Shown here: positions 40,886 to 49,843 of the stretch, piece by piece
How positions within the stretch are numbered: position 1 is the stretch's first letter
Layout: the number at the start of each line of letters is the position of its first letter
Source: Corynebacterium oculi
GTDB lineage: Bacteria > Actinomycetota > Actinomycetes > Mycobacteriales > Mycobacteriaceae
Length of the DNA stretch: 64,000 bases
Reading direction: 5' to 3'
NCBI RefSeq assembly: GCF_001412105.1
Contig: NZ_LKST01000004.1
Coordinates: 62,001-126,000, forward strand
Made by a program: the position numbers and the translations under genes
The notes under the pieces: generated by a model
Told to the model about the DNA's origin: nothing
Seen by the model: the letters and a program-made list of their open reading frames with translations, nothing else
Databases searched by the model: none

Positions 40886-41223
40886 CCAGAATCCACCCTT
40901 GCGGTCATTTTTGACCAAGCACAGGGGGTATGGATACTGCACGCCCCCTTTTGCGCACGACAATGAGCAAGTATCAGATGCGTAGTCATGTCCGTAAGGG
41001 GCACGGAGGCCGTCTCGAACCAGATTTCGCCTATCTCAATACACAAAGATCGGACGTGTACGAGGCGGGCGTAACATGACGAGGGAGGCGGCTGTCATGG
41101 CCGGGTTTGCGTACTATAGTGGGCAACGAAGCGGGGGCGAGGGTGACCGGTTATTATTTCCTGGTTTTTTCCTGGCCTGAGCCATTTCCCCCACCCTGGC
41201 CACCCCATTCCCCCTGCTCACAG
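40886..41223. other. Gene-free stretch between IS30 remnant and tRNA-Thr
   Basis: About 340 bp. GGGGG at 40925-40929 and CCCCC at 40946-40950 followed by TTTT could be a weak terminator for the transposase. The remainder contains no supported ORF or RNA gene. Confidence 0.4.
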
Positions 41224-41296
41224 GGCTGGAGACGAGACTTGAACTCGCAACCTACGGTTTACAAGACCGTTGCGCTACCAATTGCGCCACTCCAGC
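41224..41296 (-). tRNA. tRNA-Thr (anticodon TGT)
   Basis: On the minus strand a full cloverleaf is visible: acceptor GCTGGAG/CTCCAGC, D-arm GCGCAATTGGTAGCGC, anticodon arm ACGGT-CTTGTAA-ACCGT with anticodon TGT (reads ACA, threonine), and T-arm TGCGAGTTCAAGTCTCGT. No CCA is encoded. Located directly upstream of the threonine exporter gene on the other strand and at the right edge of the lower-GC island. Confidence 0.93.
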
Positions 41297-41528
41297 ATTG
41301 ACGCACCTGCACGCAAATACACACAGCCGCATCGCCTGCACATGGTACAGGATCACCCGCCTTCCCCCGCCACCACACCCCGGTATTACCACCCCTGCCT
41401 GCCCGTGTGCACCCGCCCGGCACCGGCGCTAAAGTTTCTTGCACCACGGGCGGGATCGCAGCTACCCACCCTCCACAATCCCAGCGAAACCCAACACCGC
41501 CACCTGCCACACAAGAAAGGACGTGAGA

Positions 41529-43004
41529 GTGCCCACTATCCGCGAACGGTTCCGCGCCTGGCGCAATCAGTCCCCCCACGCGGCCACCATTGATACCGCC
41601 AAGGCCGCTCCTCCGCCCTCTCCCTTGGCCCCGGTGGATCTGACGGACTATAACCAGGTAGCCGGGGTGATGGATCTGGCCGCCCGGATTGGGGATATTT
41701 TGTTGTCCTCGGGGACATCGAATAGCGATACCAAGGCGCAGATGCACGCGGTGACCTCCGCGTATGGCTTGTGGTGGTGTCACGTGGACATCACGATGAA
41801 CAACATCACCGTTTCCACGCAGATCGGCACCACGCGGAAGTCTCCGGTCACAGTGTTTCGGGTGGTGCGCACGCTCACCACGGATTTTTCGCGGCTTTCT
41901 GCGGTGGACCGGCTGATTCGTTCTATTCAGGCGGGGGCCACCCCGCCGGAGGTTGCGGAGAGGATTTTGGACGATATTGAGGCGCAGCCCACGGCGTATG
42001 GCCCCGTGACCTCCATCTTTGGCTGGGGTTTGATGGGTGGGGCGGTCTCGGTGTTGCTGGGCGGCACGCTGCTGGTGGGCGCTATTTCTTTTGTCACCTC
42101 TTTGTCCATCATGGCCATGAGCCTTTTCCTTTCCAAGCATCATCTTCCGGTGTTTTTCCAGAACGTGATCGGCGGGGTTATTGCCACCATTCCGGCGGCG
42201 CTTTCTTATGCCGCCGCCGCGGAATACGGCGTGGAGTTGCGCCCCAGCCAGATTGTGGCCTCGGGCATCATCGTGATGCTGGCCGGTTTGACGCTGGTGC
42301 AATCCCTTCAGGATGGCATTACCGGCGCGCCGGTGACAGCCAGCGCACACTTTTTTGAAACGCTCCTTTATACGGGGGCGATTGTGGCGGGCGTGGCCAT
42401 TGGTCTGCAATTGTCCTCATACGTGGGTATTTCCTTGCCTCCGATGGAATCGGTGGCCGCCCCGAATCCGGCTACCGCCACCGTGAGGGTGATGGCGGGC
42501 ACCGTGGCCTCGGTGGGTTTTGCCATTGCGTGTTATGCGGAGTGGTCGGCGGTGGCGCTTTCCGGCATTACCGCCATGACGGGTTCTATCTTCTATTACT
42601 TCATTTTCTCCCCGCTGGGCATGTCCACGGTGATGGCGGGTTCCATGGCCGCCGTGGTGATTGGTTTTGCCGGTGGCCTTTTGGCTCGCCGGTTCCAGGT
42701 GCCCCCGTTGATTATTGCCATCGCCGGCATTACCCCGTTGCTGCCCGGCCTGGCGGTGTATCGCGGTATGTATGCGGCTTTGAACGAGCAGATGCTGGTG
42801 GGATTCACCAACATCGCCACGGCCCTGGCCATTTCCTGTGGCCTGGCCGCCGGCGTGGTGCTCGGTGAGTGGATCGCGCGGCGGGTGCGCCGCCCGCAGC
42901 GGTTTAATCCGTACCGGGGTTTCCGCGTCGCGGGCCGCACCACCCTCCAGCAGGCCAATCAGGCCCGGCAGCAGCTTCGGCGTCGCGCTTCTCGACGCCG
43001 CTAG
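41529..43004 (+). CDS. thrE: Threonine/serine exporter ThrE
   Basis: A 491-aa membrane protein. The soluble N-terminal hydrolase-like domain (about 1-190; LLSSGTSNSDTKAQMHAV) precedes about ten membrane helices, the ThrE architecture, in which efflux of L-Thr and L-Ser is driven by proton motive force. GTG 41529 has AAGGACG upstream and gives the normal ThrE start (VPTIRERFRAW). Syntenic with C. glutamicum thrE-otsA. Confidence 0.95.
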   Translation: MPTIRERFRAWRNQSPHAATIDTAKAAPPPSPLAPVDLTDYNQVAGVMDLAARIGDILLSSGTSNSDTKAQMHAVTSAYGLWWCHVDITMNNITVSTQIGTTRKSPVTVFRVVRTLTTDFSRLSAVDRLIRSIQAGATPPEVAERILDDIEAQPTAYGPVTSIFGWGLMGGAVSVLLGGTLLVGAISFVTSLSIMAMSLFLSKHHLPVFFQNVIGGVIATIPAALSYAAAAEYGVELRPSQIVASGIIVMLAGLTLVQSLQDGITGAPVTASAHFFETLLYTGAIVAGVAIGLQLSSYVGISLPPMESVAAPNPATATVRVMAGTVASVGFAIACYAEWSAVALSGITAMTGSIFYYFIFSPLGMSTVMAGSMAAVVIGFAGGLLARRFQVPPLIIAIAGITPLLPGLAVYRGMYAALNEQMLVGFTNIATALAISCGLAAGVVLGEWIARRVRRPQRFNPYRGFRVAGRTTLQQANQARQQLRRRASRRR

Positions 43005-43111
43005 GGCGCGTCTCGTGCCCGCCGGGGCGCTGGGCGGCGTCGAAAAGCACGAGCCCGGCGCATGGCGTACAATCGTGTGCCTGAGTATTGCCCTACGCAC
43101 CAGGAGGATTC

Positions 43112-43480
43112 GTGCCGCCCAAGGTTACTGATACCCGTCCGAGCGCCGAGACCCTGCACCGGGTCGAGGAGGAGACGGCTGCCGCCGCGCGCCGCATTGT
43201 GGCGAGTTACGCCGAGAACATGCTCGATGGGGTGACCCTGATGTCCATGCTTGGCGTGGAGCCCGCAGGGCTGGTGTACCGGAAGTTTGAAGAGGAATAT
43301 AAGGAGCCGGAGCCTAAGAAGGCCGCCAAGCGCACCCGGAAGTCCACCAAAAAGACCTCGGCTAAGAAAACCACCGCAAAAAAGGCCACCAAGAAAACTA
43401 CCAAAAAGGCGACCAAGAAAACCACAGCTAAGAAGACCACTAAAAAGACCACCGCAAAAAAGACCACCAAGAAGTCCTAG
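43112..43480 (+). CDS. Small protein with histone H1-like Lys/Thr/Ala tail
   Basis: A 122-aa protein. Residues 1-66 are an ordinary, mostly helical domain (PSAETLHRVEEETAAAARRI); residues 68-122 are almost entirely Lys, Thr and Ala in imperfect KKTTAKK/KKATKK repeats. Such tails bind DNA or RNA non-specifically in eukaryote-like histones and in the tail of actinobacterial HU. GTG 43112 has a perfect AGGAGG. The N-terminal part is not recognised. Function probably nucleoid-associated, not proven. Confidence 0.85.
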   Translation: MPPKVTDTRPSAETLHRVEEETAAAARRIVASYAENMLDGVTLMSMLGVEPAGLVYRKFEEEYKEPEPKKAAKRTRKSTKKTSAKKTTAKKATKKTTKKATKKTTAKKTTKKTTAKKTTKKS

Positions 43481-43517
43481 CGCGCGCCTTTAGGGAGGAG
43501 CGACTAGCCTGAACAGC

Positions 43518-45011
43518 ATGGGTGAAAGCAACAATAACTTCGTGGTGGTGGCCAACCGCCTGCCGGTGGATATGCAGCGCGCCGAGGACGGCTCCCCCCG
43601 CTGGGTGCCCAGCCCCGGCGGCCTTGTTTCCGCGCTCTCTCCCGTTCTGGAGAGCCACGAGGGCTGCTGGGTGGGATGGCCGGGGGTCATTGACGAATCC
43701 CCCGAGCCCTTCCGCACCGAGGCGGACGTGCTGCTCTATCCCGTGACGCTTTCTGCGGAGGATTACCGCGATTTTTATGAGGGTTTTTCCAACGCCACCC
43801 TGTGGCCGCTGTATCACGACCTCATCGTCACCCCGGAGTTCCACCGCGAGTGGTGGGCCGCCTACCGGGAGGTAAACCTCAAGTTTGCGCAGGCCGTGGC
43901 GCATGTTGCCGCCGAGGGGGCCACCGTGTGGGTGCAGGACTATCAGCTGCAACTGGTGCCCGGGATCCTGCGCCAGATGCGCCCGGACCTCACCATCGGC
44001 TTCTTCCTGCACATTCCCTTCCCCAGCCCCGATCTCTTCCGTCAGCTTCCCTGGCGCGAGGAGGTCATGCGCGGCCTGCTCGGCGCGGACATCATCGGTT
44101 TCCACCTGGAAGATAACGCGCGCAACTTCCTCACCCTGGCCGCGCAGGTATCCGGCTCCGCGGGCACCCACACCGGCCTGCCCGATACCCTGCGCACGAG
44201 CGGCGAGGTATCCACCCGCGCGATCACCGCGCACGTCACGGCTCCCGACGGCCGCGAGGTCGGCGTGGGTGCCTTCCCCATCTCCATCGACGTCGCCTCC
44301 GTACCCCGCCCCGAGCCGCAGGCGGTGACCACCCTGCGGCATGACCTCGGTGATCCTGACCTCATCCTCCTCGGCGTGGATCGCCTGGACTACACCAAGG
44401 GCATCTTGCAGCGCCTCCGCGCCTACGAGGAACTGCTCGCCGGCGGCGCGCTGCCGCCCAAGACCGTTTTCCTCCAGATCGCCACCCCCTCCCGCGAGCG
44501 CATCGAGCACTACCGCCGCACCCGTTCCCGCGTGGAGGAGGCCGTGGGCCGCATCAACGGCCAGTACGGCACGCCGGGTCGCCCGGTGGTGGAGTACCTG
44601 CACCGCTCGGTGCCCAAGTCCACCCTCGCCACGTATTACGCGGCGGCAGACATCATGCTGGTCACCCCGTTCAAGGACGGCATGAACCTGGTGGCCAAGG
44701 AATACGCGGCGGCCCACCCCAGCGGCAGCGGTGCCCTGGTGCTCAGCGAGTTCGCCGGTGCCGCCGAGGAGTTCCCCGAGGCATACCTGTGCAACCCCTT
44801 TGACCTGGAGGCCATCAAGCGCAGCATTCACCGGGCCGCCACGGATCTGCGCACCGCGCCCGATGACGCCCGTGCCCGCATGACCACCATGCACCGGCAG
44901 GTGCAGGAGCACGACGTCAACCTCTGGGCTCAGTCCTTCCTCGACAGCCTGGCCGAGGCGCACGCGGCCTCCACAGGTTCCTCCTCCCGTCCCGCCTCGG
45001 AGGCGCGATGA
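43518..45011 (+). CDS. otsA: Trehalose-6-phosphate synthase
   Basis: A 497-aa GT20 enzyme that makes trehalose-6-phosphate from UDP- or GDP-glucose and glucose-6-phosphate. Motifs: [52 protein letters not shown] and [11 protein letters not shown]. Trehalose serves osmoprotection and mycolate transfer in corynebacteria. Its stop overlaps the next lipoprotein gene by 4 bp; otsB comes later, after a broken toxin-antitoxin cassette. Confidence 0.96.
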   Translation: MGESNNNFVVVANRLPVDMQRAEDGSPRWVPSPGGLVSALSPVLESHEGCWVGWPGVIDESPEPFRTEADVLLYPVTLSAEDYRDFYEGFSNATLWPLYHDLIVTPEFHREWWAAYREVNLKFAQAVAHVAAEGATVWVQDYQLQLVPGILRQMRPDLTIGFFLHIPFPSPDLFRQLPWREEVMRGLLGADIIGFHLEDNARNFLTLAAQVSGSAGTHTGLPDTLRTSGEVSTRAITAHVTAPDGREVGVGAFPISIDVASVPRPEPQAVTTLRHDLGDPDLILLGVDRLDYTKGILQRLRAYEELLAGGALPPKTVFLQIATPSRERIEHYRRTRSRVEEAVGRINGQYGTPGRPVVEYLHRSVPKSTLATYYAAADIMLVTPFKDGMNLVAKEYAAAHPSGSGALVLSEFAGAAEEFPEAYLCNPFDLEAIKRSIHRAATDLRTAPDDARARMTTMHRQVQEHDVNLWAQSFLDSLAEAHAASTGSSSRPASEAR

Positions 45012-45499
45012 CGCGGCCTCCCCTCCCCACCGCCGTCGCCGCGCTGTGTGGCCTCACCCTGGCGGCCACTCTCGCCGCCTGCGCGGCCGAACCCGGCGCG
45101 ATCGCGGGCCCCACCTGGCAGGTCACGGGCCTCTACCTCGACCCGCGCGACAGCGGGGATCTGCCCGCCAGCGTGGCGGGGCTGGCGGCTTTCTCCTTCG
45201 GGGAAACCACCATCACCGGCTCCACCGGGTGCGCCCGGGTGCAAGGCATCGTGCGGTTTAGCAAGGACGGCTCCGATTCCTCCGCCCAGGAGGCCGATGC
45301 CGTGACCTTCGAGCAGATCGACGTGGAGGACGCACCCGCCGACTGCCAGGGCGGGGCCGCCCACGTGGATTCCGCGCTGCGCGACCTCCTTACCGGGGAA
45401 TACACGCTCGCCCAGCCCTCCGATGCGGAACTGGTGCTCACTCAGCGCTCTCAGGCCGTGGACGCCCCGGCCATTCGGCTCACCACGGACGCCGGGTAG
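45008..45499 (+). CDS. Lipoprotein co-translated with otsA
   Basis: A 163-aa exported protein with signal peptide and lipobox LAAC (Cys about residue 25). The mature part has the pattern W-x-V-TG...F...ITGSTGCARVQG...FEQI, recalling META/HslJ-like lipoprotein domains, and two further Cys. C. glutamicum has a similar gene at this place between otsA and otsB. Role unknown. Confidence 0.8.
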   Translation: MTRPPLPTAVAALCGLTLAATLAACAAEPGAIAGPTWQVTGLYLDPRDSGDLPASVAGLAAFSFGETTITGSTGCARVQGIVRFSKDGSDSSAQEADAVTFEQIDVEDAPADCQGGAAHVDSALRDLLTGEYTLAQPSDAELVLTQRSQAVDAPAIRLTTDAG

Positions 45500-45520
45500 G
45501 GCGTACTCCTTTTCTTTCCT

Positions 45521-46786
45521 CTATGTGGACGGCATACGATCTTCTATCGTCCGCACGGTCTCCATAATCGTCTCCTTCATCTCCCTGGAGGCACCATGCC
45601 GGTTTAAAGAGTCAGCTACCGCGTCAGGAGTACGGCTCCACACCTCCGCGACTATTGCTAATACTCGCTCCACGTCCTGTCCAGACTTCTCCGCGTAATA
45701 TCGCCAATCCCGTTCCTGAACCTGGCGAGCATGGTATTGCTTCCCCACACTCAACGCCAGTTCCTGGCTATATGCCGGGTAGGCGGCAACGGATAAAAGA
45801 TCATATGCCGGGGCCAGATGATTCCCCAAAGGCATGATGAGGATAGAATGATTCTTCGCGTGAGCATCGGCATTACCAATCGCCACGTTGAATGCCAATA
45901 ATCGATTAACCTGATCAACGTCTGCCTCTGGATCAACCACATGCTCCCGCAAAAACGGAATCATGTTCCGCAGCGCGGGACCTTTTTCTTTCTGATACTT
46001 CGCCTGCGCACGGTATCCCAAGGCTTGAGCAAAATCCTCTTGGTGGATTCTCAGTATGTTTCCTTCCTGATCGCGCACCCTGTCATAGCGGGTGGTCACA
46101 AACACGCGCTGCCCGCCAATGTTTTCCACCACCGAGTCGCTGACTCGGATTCCCGCCGCAGCGGCGGCATTCATCATCGCAGCTTCATTGATGTCAATAT
46201 CCGTGAGATTCTCAGGGGCGGGCTTCAAGATATGCGTGGAAGGCATATCACCATAAGGCATTCTCCACCCACCGGCATCCCGGTAGAGCCCCAACTTCGG
46301 TTGTTGTCCGGCAAGAGAAATGCGCGGTATATATGCCGTGTTGGGCATGGCCCCCGGTGTGCGCGCAGATCCGTAAGGAAAGCACCCACCTCGTCATCGG
46401 TGAAGGCGATGCTGCGACGGAACCCATGAGTTTTTCCCCGCTGGCACAAACCTCGCCGCTCCCGCCACGTCCTCCCCCACCACGGCCAAGATAGAAGTGG
46501 GATCGGCAATTTCCATGCCGCGATAACGCTTCTGCCAATCTCGCTTCTGCCAATCTTCCAAGGTCCAAATATTCTCCGGCAGCAATGCTTCTAAGTACCG
46601 CTTAGTTTTTTTAGAATTATGTGGGCACTCTTGCAGCGGCATGGATAAAGAAAGGGGAAAGGCTCCTTCAATTCCTAACCACTGGTGGGTATAAGTAAAT
46701 TCCGGAACTATCTCCCCGCCCACAGCGCGGTGTCTAATAGTGCCCGCATGCACGCCGGCCAAGTAAAGATCAAGATCAACGCTCAT
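45521..46786 (-). pseudogene. hipA: HipA-family toxin with two compensating frameshifts
   Basis: The 5' part (46786 to about 46435) reads VDLDLYLAGVHAGTI...ARFVPAGK. At A5 on the minus strand (46431-46435) one extra base shifts the frame; the middle reads THGFRRSIAFTDDEVGAFL. At the G5 run (46351-46355) one base is missing, which restores the original frame for MPNTAYIPRISLAGQQPKLGL and the kinase core (GNADAHAKNHSI, LAPAYDLLS). With both repaired it would be a ~421-aa HipA. Both lesions lie in homopolymers, so sequencing error must be excluded. Confidence 0.8.
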
Positions 46787-47151
46787 ACATTATCCGTCCA
46801 CGCATGCGCCTGGGAAAGATCCGGCGGCGGAAAGTCCTCAGAGGAAATGCTTTTTAGCGGCCCGATCGCCTCCGCGATGGCAAAGAACTTCTCCTCCGCC
46901 ACCCCCGAATACCCGTTTTCTAGGCGGGAGAGGGTGCGCTGGCTCATGCCGGTTTTCGCGGCCAGGGCGGCCTGGGTGAGGCCGCGTTCCTTGCGGGCCT
47001 GGGCTACCTCCCACCCCAGCCGCTGGCGCACGTACACGGGAAGATACGGCTCGATCACGCCCTGCAACGCTCGCACGCTCGCCGCCTTTCCCTCGCGCCT
47101 CCGCAGTGCCTCTCCAACACCGGGGTACTGGTGTTCTCTAAGAACCCACAT
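46783..47151 (-). CDS. hipB: XRE-family antitoxin of the second HipBA cassette
   Basis: A 122-aa protein. The helix-turn-helix (LTQAALAAKTGMSQRTLSRLENG) is in the middle, with an N-terminal extension (residues 1-48) not seen in HipB of the first cassette. ATG 47151 has AAGGTGG at good distance. It overlaps hipA by 4 bp. If HipA is inactive, this is an orphan antitoxin/repressor. Confidence 0.85.
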   Translation of the reverse strand: MWVLREHQYPGVGEALRRREGKAASVRALQGVIEPYLPVYVRQRLGWEVAQARKERGLTQAALAAKTGMSQRTLSRLENGYSGVAEEKFFAIAEAIGPLKSISSEDFPPPDLSQAHAWTDNV

Positions 47152-47234
47152 CGTACACCACCTTTGCGCAGGTCAATACCCCCAATCCTCCCGTTCGAAC
47201 GGCCCCGCCACGCTCTTTCTGTACCGTGGTTTTC

Positions 47235-48164
47235 ATGTCTTTGAGCAGCACCGTCTCCCCCGCCGCCCGCGCCCCTCGTCTCCTGGTGGTCAGCGATTTC
47301 GATGGCACCCTCGCCGGTATTAGCGAGGATCCCATGAACGTTCCCGTGGAATCCGCCTCCATTGCCGCGCTCTCGGCCCTCGCCGGAATGCCGGATACCC
47401 GCGTGGTGATCCTCAGCGGGCGCAACCTCGCGCAACTAGACATCGTGTGCCCCACCCGGCCCCCGATTCTGCGGGTGGGTTCGCACGGGGCGGAGCCCGA
47501 GGGGCACGATGCCACGCTCACCCCCGAGCAGCGCGCCACCCTGGACGCCCTGGCCGCCGAGCTGGAGGCCCTGTGCGAGGGGGTGGAGGGCGCGTTCGTG
47601 GAATACAAGCCCTACCAGCGGGTATTCCATTATATTCGGGTGCGCGACGAGTCCCTGATGCACCGCCTGCTCGATGAGGTGGCCGCGCTTGACCCCCGTG
47701 GCACGCACGTGACCTGGGGCAAGCGCGTGGTGGAGTTCTCCGTGTCCACCGCCACCAAGGGAACCTGGCTCAGCGAGGAGATCGCCCGGTGGCGGCCGGA
47801 CGCCACGGTATTCCTAGGCGATGACACCACCGACGAGCATGGCTTTAAGGTTCTCGGCACCGGCGACCTCTCCGTGAAGGTCGGCCCCGGGGAAACAGCC
47901 GCCACCACCCGCGTAAACACTATCGCGGAGGTGGGCGAACTCCTGCACGCGTTGGCGCGTACCCGCGCCGAGCGTATCGACGTCGCCATGCTCACCGCCG
48001 AGCAGCGCCACGCCCTCGCCACGGCGGAGATGGCAGCGGTGCGCGCCCAGCTCTCCCCGGAGCAGCAAGAAACCGCGCAGGAGGCTCTGCCTGCGGAGAT
48101 CATGGAGCGCGCGCATTCCCTCGCCGCCGAGGAGGGAGCGCGCACGTACTTCCCCGCGCTCTAG
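47235..48164 (+). CDS. otsB: Trehalose-6-phosphate phosphatase
   Basis: A 309-aa HAD-family phosphatase with nucleophile Asp in VVSDFDGTLAG and GDDTTDEHGF as the Mg-binding motif. It removes phosphate from trehalose-6-phosphate made by OtsA. A 50-residue Glu/Ala-rich C-terminal helix is added to the HAD core. It overlaps the end of convergent ipsA by 4 bp. ATG 47235 preferred to GTG 47226. Confidence 0.93.
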   Translation: MSLSSTVSPAARAPRLLVVSDFDGTLAGISEDPMNVPVESASIAALSALAGMPDTRVVILSGRNLAQLDIVCPTRPPILRVGSHGAEPEGHDATLTPEQRATLDALAAELEALCEGVEGAFVEYKPYQRVFHYIRVRDESLMHRLLDEVAALDPRGTHVTWGKRVVEFSVSTATKGTWLSEEIARWRPDATVFLGDDTTDEHGFKVLGTGDLSVKVGPGETAATTRVNTIAEVGELLHALARTRAERIDVAMLTAEQRHALATAEMAAVRAQLSPEQQETAQEALPAEIMERAHSLAAEEGARTYFPAL

Positions 48165-49246
48165 TTCCTGGGGGCGCTCACGGTGTGTCCGGGGAAGAAC
48201 TCCGTGGGCAGGATCGTGCGATGCGCCCGCCCCGGCTCCTGGCCCTGCCCTAGTTCTAGCAGGGTGGTGCCCGCCGCCACCCCTTTCATGCGGTTGGGCT
48301 GAATCACCGTGGTCAAACCCTCCCGCAGTGCGGCGGCTACCCCATCGAAGCCGGTCACGGATATATCCTCGGGCACCCGCCAACCGCGATCCTGGGCGTA
48401 GGCCAGCACGCCGTTAGCCATCGAATCCGTGGTGCACAGCACGGCGGTGAGATCCGGGTGCGTGCTCAGCAATTGCTCGGCGGCGGAGCGGGCGTGAGGT
48501 GCGCTGTTGATATGCCTGGTGACCACGGGCACGGCGGCGGGGTCGATCCCGGATTCCGCGAATACGTCCAGGGCCCCGCACACGCGGTCGCGCTGAATGT
48601 GCAGGCCCGCCTGGGGTAGATCGCGGTGGTCAATGAAGCCGTCCACGGGATCGCGGTGCAGGCGGATCGCCAGGATGCCGATGCGCCGGTGCCCCGCCTC
48701 CACCAAGGCACGCGCGGCGGGGGCGATGGCCCGGCGGTCGTCGATCCCCACGAAGGGAACCCCCTCGATGGTGGTGGGCTGTCCGCAGATCACCGTGGGC
48801 AACCGACGCTCCAACACCGCGCGTAAATCGGGATCATCCTCCGCCACGGAGTACACCACGAAGCCGTCCACGGCCGCGCCGGACACCAGGCTGGTGCGCC
48901 GCTGGGCCTGAGCACCCACCGGGATCAGCGTCAGCGAGGTCTCATAGTCCGCGCAGGCCTCCGCCACCCCGGCGAGGAAGTCCACGGAGGGTTGATCGTC
49001 AAAGGCGTAGGTGAGATCCTCCGTGAGCACCACGCCGATGGCCCCGGCGTGACCGCTGCGGAGGCTGCGCGCGGTGGGATCGGGTCCCGTGTAGCCGCGC
49101 GCCTGGGCCACCGCCAGGATCTTGGCCCGCAGCCGGGGAGACAACTGCTCCGGGTGGTTATAGGCGTTGGACACCGTGGTGCGGGACACCCCCAACTCGG
49201 CGGCGAGGGAGGCCAGGGTGGCCTTGTGCGGGGTCCTGCGGGGCAT
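48161..49246 (-). CDS. ipsA: LacI-family regulator, IpsA-like
   Basis: A 361-aa LacI/GalR regulator: helix-turn-helix LASLAAELGVSRTTVSNAYN at residues 11-30, hinge PTARSLRSG, and a sugar-binding core. In C. glutamicum the LacI regulator next to otsB is IpsA, which responds to myo-inositol and controls ino1; assignment is by synteny and family. The start region overlaps an inverted repeat. Confidence 0.85.
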   Translation of the reverse strand: MPRRTPHKATLASLAAELGVSRTTVSNAYNHPEQLSPRLRAKILAVAQARGYTGPDPTARSLRSGHAGAIGVVLTEDLTYAFDDQPSVDFLAGVAEACADYETSLTLIPVGAQAQRRTSLVSGAAVDGFVVYSVAEDDPDLRAVLERRLPTVICGQPTTIEGVPFVGIDDRRAIAPAARALVEAGHRRIGILAIRLHRDPVDGFIDHRDLPQAGLHIQRDRVCGALDVFAESGIDPAAVPVVTRHINSAPHARSAAEQLLSTHPDLTAVLCTTDSMANGVLAYAQDRGWRVPEDISVTGFDGVAAALREGLTTVIQPNRMKGVAAGTTLLELGQGQEPGRAHRTILPTEFFPGHTVSAPRN

Positions 49247-49280
49247 AGGAGCAGGATAGCACCGGTGGGGCAGCTCCTAT
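49245..49280. repeat. 8-bp inverted repeat over the ipsA start
   Basis: ATAGGAGC (49245-49252) and GCTCCTAT (49273-49280) are perfect inverted arms with a 20-bp spacer, overlapping the first bases of ipsA. It might be an operator or an mRNA hairpin covering the ribosome binding site. Confidence 0.35.
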
Positions 49281-49474
49281 GGAAGTGAAGTCCCCCGTAA
49301 TAACCTCAGAGTAGGCAAGGAGGAGGGAATGATTAATAGTATCTTCTTTTATATTTTATAGAACATAAATATAATCCCCCGGATAGGGTAATACATTTTA
49401 TCTACATTTCCTCAACCGCAAGACAGGCCCACCTACCACATCTAAGGTAAGATCAACCAATCAGAAAGAACACC

Positions 49475-49819
49475 ATGTTCACATTTTCTTCCACCCCAAC
49501 CCTTGTAACCGTGGGAGGCTGCACCAGAAAGCGAGTCGCAGGACGTGTCGCGGTTGCCGAAAGTAAAGCCACCATCTCCCTAAAAGATGAAGAATCTTTA
49601 CGGACATGCCTACACCAACTTGAAGAATCAGACAGGCGCCTCAGTTCTAAGCCGCCCCGGCCCGGATATGATTGGCAGTTTGTGTTCAGCGAGAGATTTC
49701 CCGACAGAACTTCCAAAGTACACTTCGGAGTCTCTTGGTACGATATGGATTTCTTCCATGAAAAGAGAGTCTTTTTCCAATCAAGAACACCGAGAACTTT
49801 TCTCTCGCATGTCCGTTAG
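49475..49819 (+). CDS. Hypothetical protein in AT-rich insertion
   Basis: A 114-aa soluble protein with no signal peptide, no recognised family (YDWQFVFSERF and HFGVSWYDMDFF are its most distinctive segments). AGAAAG precedes ATG 49475 and a TAAGAT box lies about 30 bases further up. GC content is well below its neighbours, as is the gene-free 49281-49474, so the stretch looks acquired. Confidence 0.55.
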   Translation: MFTFSSTPTLVTVGGCTRKRVAGRVAVAESKATISLKDEESLRTCLHQLEESDRRLSSKPPRPGYDWQFVFSERFPDRTSKVHFGVSWYDMDFFHEKRVFFQSRTPRTFLSHVR

Positions 49820-49843
49820 CCCCACAGACATACATGTTGAGCA

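Noticed and set aside
43330..43475. Short-repeat array resembling a CRISPR
   Set aside because: The repeats are codons of the Lys/Thr/Ala tail, without fixed repeat-spacer lengths. No CRISPR array or cas gene is visible in the window.
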